Assembly: GCA_902795715.1 (NCBI GenBank)
Contig: CADBME010000068.1
Coordinates: forward strand, 1-5,288
Length of the DNA: 5,288 nt
Direction of reading: 5' to 3'
Source: an uncultured Lachnospiraceae bacterium
Lineage (GTDB): Bacteria > Bacillota_A > Clostridia > Lachnospirales > Lachnospiraceae
Shown: positions 1 to 4,700 of the stretch, in pieces
Position numbering within the stretch: the stretch's first letter is position 1
Layout: each line of letters starts with the position of its first letter
Translations under genes and position numbers: made by a program
Notes under the pieces: generated by a model
Database searches by the model: none
What the model was told of the DNA's origin: nothing
The model's input: the letters and a program-made list of their open reading frames with translations, nothing else

Positions 1-3
1 AGC

Positions 4-651
4 ATGAAATCGATTCTTCTTATAGGATTAGGTCGGTTTGGTCAGCACATAGCCCATCAGCTTGACGAACTCGGTCATGAAGTGATGGCAATAGACAGCC
101 AGGAAGAAAAAGTCAACGAAACCCTCCCCTGGGTAACCAACGCCGAAATCGGAGACAGCACCAACGAATTCTTTTTAAAATCCCTTGGCATTCGAAACTA
201 CGACACATGCATCGTCGCAATCGGAAACAACTTTCAGAGTTCCCTGGAAACCACTTCCCTCCTCAAAGAACTAGGCGCAAAACAAGTCGTATCCCGGGCA
301 GAAAACGACGTTCAGGCCAAATTCCTCCTCCGCAACGGAGCCGACGAGGTAATCGACCCCGAAAAACAAATGGCCAAATGGGCAGCCATCCGCTACAGCG
401 CAGACCACCTTCTGGACTATATCGAACTCGACGAAAACCATGCCATCTTCGAAGTAGCCATACCTGAAAGCTGGAAAGGAAAAACCGTCGGAGCACTGGA
501 CATCCGCAACCGCTACAAAATCAACATCATGGCCCTGAAAATAGGCAGCAGGATGAACACAGACATCACCTCCAACACCATACTATCCGAAGAATACACC
601 CTTCTCGTTCTGGGAAGTTATAAAGATGTACAGAAATGTTTCCATCTATAG
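4..651 (+). CDS. trkA: TrkA/KtrA-type potassium uptake regulatory subunit (RCK protein)
   Basis: This is a cytoplasmic gating subunit that assembles as a ring beneath a TrkH/KtrB-type K+ translocating membrane protein and controls its activity by binding nucleotide. The N-terminal RCK/TrkA_N Rossmann domain covers about residues 1-130, with the glycine motif GLGRFG at 8-13 (G8, G10, G13) and an acidic residue (D31) at the end of strand 2 that normally contacts the ribose of NAD(H) or ATP. The C-terminal TrkA_C (RCK_C) domain covers about 135-215. At 215 residues it has one RCK module, like Bacillus KtrA, rather than the doubled module of E. coli TrkA. The start at position 4 gives the classic TrkA N-terminus, but its ribosome binding site lies outside the window. 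A trkH/ktrB partner may lie just upstream (inference). RCK_C domains of KtrA proteins are known c-di-AMP targets in other Bacillota. The family assignment is secure. Confidence 0.95.
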   Translation: MKSILLIGLGRFGQHIAHQLDELGHEVMAIDSQEEKVNETLPWVTNAEIGDSTNEFFLKSLGIRNYDTCIVAIGNNFQSSLETTSLLKELGAKQVVSRAENDVQAKFLLRNGADEVIDPEKQMAKWAAIRYSADHLLDYIELDENHAIFEVAIPESWKGKTVGALDIRNRYKINIMALKIGSRMNTDITSNTILSEEYTLLVLGSYKDVQKCFHL

Positions 652-675
652 AGTGATGTTAATAATAAAAAACAA

Positions 676-697
676 AAAGCAATTAGAAAGCAATTAG
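676..697 (+). repeat. 11-nt tandem duplication before the small membrane protein gene
   Basis: The unit AAAGCAATTAG occurs twice in direct tandem (676-686 and 687-697) and runs straight into the AAGGAGG ribosome binding site at 698-704. It lies in the 62-nt gap between trkA and the small gene. The gap is A-rich and contains no hairpin followed by a T-run, so the two genes are probably co-transcribed. The duplication looks like a simple slippage product; a role is unknown. Confidence 0.6.
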
Positions 698-713
698 AAG
701 GAGGAAACTGATC

Positions 714-839
714 ATGATTAAAGCCCTTATCTTAGTGCTTGTTTTAATTTGCCTGGCCGTAATAGGATACTTTTTCATGGGAAAACTGGGCCGCTTTTTT
801 GATAATAATAAACGTAAACGCTGGGACGGAAAATTTTGA
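714..839 (+). CDS. Small single-span membrane protein (41 aa) between trkA and kdpD
   Basis: This short gene encodes 41 residues. The product begins MIKALILVLVLICLAVIGYF, a strongly hydrophobic segment at about residues 3-22 that should form one transmembrane helix. A short conserved-looking turn (MGKLGRFFD, 22-30) and a very basic tail (KRKRW, 33-37) follow. The positive-inside rule places the tail in the cytoplasm. A strong AAGGAGG site at 698-704 sits 9 nt before the ATG, which is the main evidence that it is translated. It lies 62 nt after trkA and before kdpD, so it probably belongs to the potassium block. It could be a small accessory subunit of the Trk/Ktr transporter or a partner of the KdpD kinase, loosely comparable in size to KdpF, but it shows no clear KdpF motif. 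Function is unassigned. Confidence 0.75.
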   Translation: MIKALILVLVLICLAVIGYFFMGKLGRFFDNNKRKRWDGKF

Positions 840-841
840 AA

Positions 842-927
842 GTGGGACAATGGGGACGTTTCATTTTGTCCCACTTTGTGGAGGTTTTGACAATGTGGGA
901 CAAAATGAAACGTCCCCATTGTCCCAC
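842..927. repeat. Repeat element A: perfect 33-bp inverted repeat with 20-nt spacer
   Basis: Two 33-nt arms, at 842-874 (orientation L) and 895-927 (orientation R), are perfect reverse complements around a 20-nt spacer (875-894). Each arm has its own 9-nt terminal inverted repeat (GTGGGACAA / TTGTCCCAC) around a 15-nt asymmetric core (TGGGGACGTTTCATT in L). The element starts 3 nt after the small gene's stop codon. Related arms and spacers recur at 3733-3871 and 4543-4681. The spacer fits the consensus WTTGTRKAGGNWTTRACAAW shared by all copies. TTGT/ACAA at the spacer ends can extend the stem after one mismatch. It looks like a REP/BIME-type palindromic element. Families of this kind are often mobilised by REP-associated IS200-like tyrosine transposases, but none is in this window. 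No T-tract follows, so it is not a classic intrinsic terminator. Confidence 0.9.
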
Positions 928-947
928 CTAAAATAATAGTATATAAT
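919..947 (+). promoter_or_regulatory. Candidate kdpD promoter partly built from repeat A
   Basis: A perfect -10 box, TATAAT, lies at 942-947. With an ideal 17-nt spacer, the -35 position falls on TTGTCC (919-924), which matches TTGACA at four of six bases and is the right end of repeat A. Transcription would begin near 954, leaving a very short leader before the AAGGAGGG site (956-963) and the ATG at 972. The A/T-rich tract at 928-950 is the only promoter-like sequence before kdpD. This is a sequence-pattern inference; the weak -35 and short leader leave real doubt. Confidence 0.4.
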
Positions 948-971
948 TAAAGCAGAAGGAGGGAATCTGTC

Positions 972-3038
972 ATGGCTGTTGATTCTTATTCTGAGCGACC
1001 GGCGGAGCATACCATGGTATGCCTGTCTTCATCCCCTTCCAATGCTCGAATTGTTCGGACTGCCGCCAAGATGGCTAATGCTTTTGGCGGCAGTTTTACT
1101 GCGCTTTATGTTCAGACATCCCGGAGCGAGAGTATGTCCCGGGAGGATAAAATCCGCCTCCACAACAGTACGGAGCTTGCCCGGAGACTGGGTGCGGATA
1201 TCATAACGGTTTCGGGGGAGGATATCCCCCTGCAGATTGCGGAGATGGCCAGACTGTGCAATGTGACCAAGGTGGTGTTGGGCCGGAGCAGTGTGCGCCG
1301 CCAGTTTTTCTGGAAGAAGACTCTTCTGTCGGAGAAACTGACTGAGATCGCTCCGAATCTGGAGATCCATATTATTCCGGATGCCAGTCAGGAGGCTCCC
1401 TATATTACGCCGGGGACTTTTGTCCGGGAACATATTATACCAAGTCCTTCGGATCTGTTGATTACCGCCTTTATCCTGGCTCTTTCGACCCTGGTGGGCT
1501 ATGTATTCCACAATCTGGGATTTACCGAGTCGAACATAATCACCGTGTATATTTTCGGCGTCCTGATGACGGCCGGTTTTACACGTGGATACACATGCAG
1601 TGTCATCAGTTCTATTCTCAGTGTTCTCCTCTTTAATTTTTTCTTTACGGCACCCAAGCACACCCTGTATGCCTACAGCTCAGGCTACCCTGTGACCTTT
1701 GTCATTATGCTTGTCGTCTCCATCATGACCGGCACTCTGGCTTCCAAGCTCAAGGATCAGGCCAAGCTCTCCGCCCAGTCGGCCTTTCGGACCAAGGTTC
1801 TTTTCGACACCAGTCAGCTTCTGCAGAAGTCGGCCAGGGAAGAAGAAGCCATCCAGACGACCATCCACCAGCTGATGCTCCTTTTGAAGCGGGATTTTGT
1901 AGCCTATCCGGAGGAAAATGCCTGTCTGGGAGAGGGAAGGGTCTACCTGCAGCCCTCCCATGCCGGCGGGGAATATCCTGTCCCGGAAAATAAGGGTGAA
2001 TCCGACAGTCCTCTGTCTTTTTCCGAAAAGGAAGCAGATCAATTCGATCATTTTTCCTTTTTCTTTTCAAATATTGAAAAAGAATCCGCGGCTCTGGCTT
2101 TCACCAGCAAAGACCAGACCGGGGCATTGACCCAGGTCCATGGAGATGCCCGCTGTCTCTACCTCCCTCTGAGGATCAACAGCCAGGTTTTCGGAGTAGT
2201 GGGCGTCTGCATAGGTCCCAAACTGCTGGATTCTTTCGAGCAGGGTGTCCTGGTTTCGATCCTGGGCGAATGCTCCCTCGCCATCGAAAGCATCCGCAAC
2301 ACCCGCGAAAAAGAGGAAGCAGCTGTCATGGCTAAAAATGAACAGCTGCGGGCCAATCTTCTCCGTTCCATCTCCCACGATCTGAGGACCCCCCTCACCT
2401 CCATTTCCGGCAATGCAGACCAGCTGATGCAAAGCTATGAAATGCTGGATGATGAAACCAGGAAGCAAATATTCTCCGACATTTACGATGACTCCAGGTG
2501 GCTCATCGATCTGGTAGAAAACCTCCTGTCTATCTCCCGGATCGAAGAAGGCCGGATTCATTTTAAATATACAAGTGAACTGATCGACGATGTGGTGGAC
2601 GAAGCCCTCCGTCACATCAACCACAAGCATTCACAACATATCATAATAAAAGACTACGAAGACGGCCTCCTGCTCGCCAGGCTGGACGCCAAGCTGATCA
2701 TCCAGGTCATCATCAACCTGGTAAACAATGCCATAAAATACACACCGGAAGGATCCACCATCTGTGTTTCCACGAAAAAAAGCGGAAACCGCATCTATGT
2801 CTCCGTCACAGATAACGGACCCGGAATTCCGGATTCCATAAAAGACAAAGTATTCGACATGTTCTTCACCGGTGAAAATAAAATCGCCGACAGCCGCCGC
2901 AGTCTGGGCCTTGGACTTGCCCTATGCAAATCCATAACCAGCGCCCACGGCAGCGACCTGTTCCTGACAGACAACCAACCCCACGGCTGCATCTTTACAT
3001 TTTCATTAGCAGCAGGAGAGGTGAATATCAATGAATAA
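972..3038 (+). CDS. kdpD: KdpD-type sensor histidine kinase lacking the N-terminal KdpD domain (USP-DUF4118-GAF-HisKA-HATPase)
   Basis: This is a membrane sensor kinase expected to phosphorylate the downstream KdpE-like regulator in response to K+ limitation or osmotic stress. Domains in order: a universal stress protein (USP) domain (about 13-137); a DUF4118 four-helix membrane unit (about 162-182, 188-206, 210-229, 241-259); a GAF-like region (about 275-440); a coiled linker; HisKA with phospho-acceptor H469 in SHDLRTP; and HATPase_c with N-box N586, DNGPG at 614-618 and GLGLAL at 646-651. At 688 residues it is about 200 shorter than E. coli KdpD: the N-terminal ATP-binding domain with its Walker A motif is absent. 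An in-frame TAA at 948-950 and an AAGGAGGG site (956-963) fix the start at 972. In the USP domain, SSS (19-21), twenty residues, then FTALY (42-46) fits the c-di-AMP motif reported for S. aureus KdpD. Glu codon choice changes along the gene: GAG first, GAA later. Confidence 0.93.
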   Translation: MAVDSYSERPAEHTMVCLSSSPSNARIVRTAAKMANAFGGSFTALYVQTSRSESMSREDKIRLHNSTELARRLGADIITVSGEDIPLQIAEMARLCNVTKVVLGRSSVRRQFFWKKTLLSEKLTEIAPNLEIHIIPDASQEAPYITPGTFVREHIIPSPSDLLITAFILALSTLVGYVFHNLGFTESNIITVYIFGVLMTAGFTRGYTCSVISSILSVLLFNFFFTAPKHTLYAYSSGYPVTFVIMLVVSIMTGTLASKLKDQAKLSAQSAFRTKVLFDTSQLLQKSAREEEAIQTTIHQLMLLLKRDFVAYPEENACLGEGRVYLQPSHAGGEYPVPENKGESDSPLSFSEKEADQFDHFSFFFSNIEKESAALAFTSKDQTGALTQVHGDARCLYLPLRINSQVFGVVGVCIGPKLLDSFEQGVLVSILGECSLAIESIRNTREKEEAAVMAKNEQLRANLLRSISHDLRTPLTSISGNADQLMQSYEMLDDETRKQIFSDIYDDSRWLIDLVENLLSISRIEEGRIHFKYTSELIDDVVDEALRHINHKHSQHIIIKDYEDGLLLARLDAKLIIQVIINLVNNAIKYTPEGSTICVSTKKSGNRIYVSVTDNGPGIPDSIKDKVFDMFFTGENKIADSRRSLGLGLALCKSITSAHGSDLFLTDNQPHGCIFTFSLAAGEVNINE
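1007..1022. repeat. Perfect 16-bp palindrome in the kdpD start region
   Basis: GCATACCATGGTATGC is identical to its reverse complement and covers codons 12-17 of kdpD, 35 nt after the start codon. It has no loop, so a dimeric DNA-binding protein is more likely than an RNA hairpin if it is functional. A perfect palindrome of this length is expected only rarely by chance in a window this size. It may still be a coincidence of coding sequence; no second copy was noticed. Confidence 0.4.
3014..3021 (+). promoter_or_regulatory. Ribosome binding site fixing the kdpE start inside kdpD
   Basis: AGGAGAGG lies inside the last kdpD codons, 9 nt before the ATG at 3031. It supports a start that overlaps the kdpD stop (TAA at 3036-3038) by 8 nt, the usual sign of translational coupling of sensor and regulator. 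Confidence 0.75.
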
Positions 3039-3732
3039 AATCCTGATACTGATCGTGGAAGATGACGCCCCTGTACGCAACCTGATTTCCACAACACTCA
3101 AAACCCACGACTACCGATACATCCTGGCAAACAACGGCAAAGACGCCATCATGGAAGCCTCCACCCACAACCCCGACATCGTCCTCCTGGACCTGGGCCT
3201 ACCCGACCTGGACGGAGTCGAGATCATCCGGACCATCCGGACCTGGTCCAACATGCCCATCATCGTCATCAGCGCCCGCAGCGAAGACAACGACAAAATC
3301 GAAGCCCTGGACTCCGGCGCCGACGACTACCTCACAAAACCCTTCTCCGTAGAAGAACTCCTGGCCAGAATCCGGGTCACCCAGCGCCGCCTATCCCTGA
3401 TCAACGCCGAAACAGCCTCCGCCAGCTCCATCTTCAGCAACGGCAGCCTCAAAGTAGACTACGCCGCAGGCTGCGCCTACCTGGGCGACGAAGAACTACA
3501 CCTGACCCCCATAGAATACAAACTCCTCTGCCTCCTGGCCCAAAACGTAGGCAAAGTACTAACCCACACCTTCATCACCCAGAAAATCTGGGGAAGCAGC
3601 TGGGAAAACGACATCGCCTCCCTACGGGTCTTCATGGCCACCCTAAGAAAAAAACTGGAAAAAGCACCCGGCTCCCCCCAGTATATACAAACCCACATCG
3701 GAGTCGGCTATCGGATGCTCCGCATCGAATAA
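3031..3732 (+). CDS. kdpE: KdpE-type OmpR/PhoB-family response regulator
   Basis: This is a DNA-binding response regulator and the expected phosphotransfer partner of the overlapping kdpD product. The receiver domain (about residues 3-118) has the acidic pair D11/D12, phospho-acceptor D54 in LLDLGLPD, the switch residue S81 and conserved K103 in the TKPF motif. The C-terminal winged-helix domain (about 135-231) carries the KdpE-like stretch LTPIEYKLLCLLAQNVGKVL, then RVFMATLRKKLE and GVGYRM. Length (233 residues) is normal for KdpE. Its start overlaps the kdpD stop by 8 nt, so the two are translated together. No kdpFABC genes lie in the window, so the target promoter is unknown; the Trk/Ktr genes upstream are natural candidates (inference). 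The coding strand is unusually rich in A and C (for example, 44 of 60 bases at 3121-3180). Repeat cluster B begins at the base after the stop codon. Confidence 0.95.
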   Translation: MNKILILIVEDDAPVRNLISTTLKTHDYRYILANNGKDAIMEASTHNPDIVLLDLGLPDLDGVEIIRTIRTWSNMPIIVISARSEDNDKIEALDSGADDYLTKPFSVEELLARIRVTQRRLSLINAETASASSIFSNGSLKVDYAAGCAYLGDEELHLTPIEYKLLCLLAQNVGKVLTHTFITQKIWGSSWENDIASLRVFMATLRKKLEKAPGSPQYIQTHIGVGYRMLRIE

Positions 3733-3871
3733 GTGGGACAATGGGGACGTTTCATTTTGTCCCATATTGTATAGGGATTAACAATGTGGGACAGTGGGGA
3801 CGTTTCATATCGTCCCATATTGTATAGGGATTAACAATGTGGGACGATATGAAACGTCCCCACTGTCCCAC
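3733..3871. repeat. Repeat cluster B: three 33-nt arms (L-L-R) with two identical 20-nt spacers
   Basis: The cluster starts immediately after the kdpE stop codon. Arms lie at 3733-3765 (L), 3786-3818 (L) and 3839-3871 (R); spacers at 3766-3785 and 3819-3838 are identical (ATTGTATAGGGATTAACAAT), giving a 53-nt period. Arm 1 matches the left arm of element A except for the last base. Arms 2 and 3 are reverse complements at 32 of 33 positions and share variants not found in arm 1 (CAGTGGGG paired with CCCCACTG, ATATCG paired with CGATAT), so the stem is preserved by matched changes. The spacer ends ATTGT/ACAAT also pair and lengthen the hairpin. The layout looks like one full inverted element plus one extra arm-and-spacer unit. 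Confidence 0.9.
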
Positions 3872-3877
3872 CCACTT

Positions 3878-3883
3878 AAAGGA
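3878..3883 (+). promoter_or_regulatory. Ribosome binding site choosing the 3893 start
   Basis: AAAGGA lies 9 nt before the ATG at 3893 and just outside repeat cluster B. It argues for this start over the in-frame ATG at 3794, which would add 33 residues translated from repeat sequence. Confidence 0.6.
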
Positions 3884-3892
3884 TTAAATATC

Positions 3893-4537
3893 ATGATTAA
3901 GACTATCTATAAAAATGCCGCGAATCACTACAGGCTGAGAAAAATGGATTCGGGAGAATTCTCGCATTTCCAGGGAAGAGGGATGAAATTCCGTGTTGCT
4001 ACTTACAAGGCAGTAAATGGCGGCAGCTTATGTTTGATGAAAATGAAGGGTTTTTTTGGATTGATGAAAATGGAAACAGCCGTATTCTCTCCTATTCAAA
4101 AAGACGGCCCTTTATTCAGCATGGACTACATAAATGCATTTGGCAAACAAACCCTGTTCCTTGAACTCTATGACACAACCCTGTCCCATCCTGAATTCGA
4201 AGATCTGATACCAGTCAAAAAAGCCTATTCCCATCTTCCTTCCTATGATCCCGGAAGCCATTGGTACGACTCTTTGAGTCTGCCGGCTTCGGACTATAAA
4301 CAAGGAAGGAAACTGGATACAGAATTTAAGGATTATGTGAATGAATTCAGCAAAAAATACTTTGAGATTCTGCATACCTGCCCTCCTTGCCATCCTGCTG
4401 AAAAGAAGAAAAAGAACGCCGAGTATGCAAACGGACTTCTTGAAAACGGAGGACCGGCTGTCAATCAGTTTGTGAAAATGATCGGCAAGGAAAAAACCGC
4501 TCTCTTTCTTAAAAAATATATGTTTGGAGCTGAATAA
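3893..4537 (+). CDS. Putative ferredoxin-dependent bilin reductase-like protein (FDBR superfamily fold, function unproven)
   Basis: This is a 214-residue soluble protein with no signal peptide or membrane span. An ATG 99 nt upstream is in frame but lies in repeat cluster B, so the start at 3893 is preferred. I do not recognise it as a named gene, but its motif order resembles ferredoxin-dependent bilin reductases such as PcyA. VFSPIQKDGPLFSMDYI (64-80) has the spacing of the PcyA segment ending in PLFGCDIV, and D78 falls on the catalytic Asp105. E61 falls where PcyA has His88. The C-terminus (NQFVKMIGKEKTALFLKKYM, 191-210, then F) resembles the FDBR ending with FG, a helix and LF. These comparisons are from memory. 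Known family members reduce linear tetrapyrroles using ferredoxin; no heme oxygenase is nearby, so the substrate is unknown. Oddities: a CPPC motif (163-166), LMKM repeated nine residues apart (48-51, 57-60) and flanking mirrored repeat clusters. It could be an unrelated conserved hypothetical. Confidence 0.5.
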   Translation: MIKTIYKNAANHYRLRKMDSGEFSHFQGRGMKFRVATYKAVNGGSLCLMKMKGFFGLMKMETAVFSPIQKDGPLFSMDYINAFGKQTLFLELYDTTLSHPEFEDLIPVKKAYSHLPSYDPGSHWYDSLSLPASDYKQGRKLDTEFKDYVNEFSKKYFEILHTCPPCHPAEKKKKNAEYANGLLENGGPAVNQFVKMIGKEKTALFLKKYMFGAE

Positions 4538-4542
4538 GCCTG

Positions 4543-4681
4543 GTGGGACAATGGGGACGTTTCATATTGTCCCATATTGTATAGGTTTTGACAAAGTGGG
4601 ACATTATGAAACGTCCCTATTGTCCCACTTTGTGTAGGCTTTGACAATGTGGGACATTATGAAACGTCCCCATTGTCCCAC
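4543..4681. repeat. Repeat cluster C: three 33-nt arms (L-R-R) with two 20-nt spacers
   Basis: The cluster starts 6 nt after the stop codon at 4535-4537. Arms lie at 4543-4575 (L), 4596-4628 (R) and 4649-4681 (R); spacers lie at 4576-4595 and 4629-4648. The first two arms are reverse complements at 30 of 33 positions. The two R arms differ from each other at one position (CCCTATT versus CCCCATT) and share the GACATTATG variant, so they look like a recent direct duplication. Total length is 139 bp, equal to cluster B, but the arm order is the mirror of B (L-L-R). Both spacers contain TTGACA (4588-4593, 4641-4646), yet no -10 box is present at the right distance. It separates the 3893 gene from the next gene, whose ribosome binding site begins 5 nt after it. 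Confidence 0.9.
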
Positions 4682-4700
4682 TTCACAGGAGGTACTCTAT

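Noticed and set aside
842..927. Repeat A as a rho-independent terminator
   Set aside because: The stem is long, but no T-tract follows on the + strand. The AT-rich tract downstream looks more like a promoter.
893..931. A 12-codon ORF in repeat A with GGAGG (880-884) 8 nt upstream
   Set aside because: It is made almost wholly of repeat sequence and the GGAGG is absent from the other spacers, so it is most likely chance.
1029..1661. Long minus-strand open frame opposite kdpD
   Set aside because: It is antisense to a clear USP/DUF4118 coding region and its translation shows no family signature.
3228..3245. 9-bp tandem repeat in kdpE (ATCCGGACC twice)
   Set aside because: It encodes IRTIRT within the normal receiver-domain helix, with no extra length against the family, so it looks like chance codon choice rather than an insertion.
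3794..3892. N-terminal extension of the 3893 gene from the in-frame ATG at 3794
   Set aside because: The added 33 residues are translated from repeat cluster B (MGTFHIVPYC). The same peptide pattern arises from other repeat copies on the opposite strand, and a better placed AAAGGA site supports 3893.
4051..4057. T7 homopolymer in the 3893 gene as a phase-variation tract
   Set aside because: The run is short, lies mid-gene, and encodes GFF in a continuous reading frame; nothing else suggests phase variation.
887..4646. TTGACA boxes in the spacers (887-892, 4588-4593, 4641-4646) as outward promoters
   Set aside because: They match the -35 consensus, but no -10-like sequence lies 16-18 nt downstream; those positions fall in the ACGTCC core of the arm. 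A TATGAA in cluster C is only 11 nt away.
3733..4681. CRISPR-like array (33-nt repeats with 20-nt spacers)
   Set aside because: The spacers are conserved among themselves rather than unique, the arms occur in both orientations, at most three arms occur together, and no cas gene is present.
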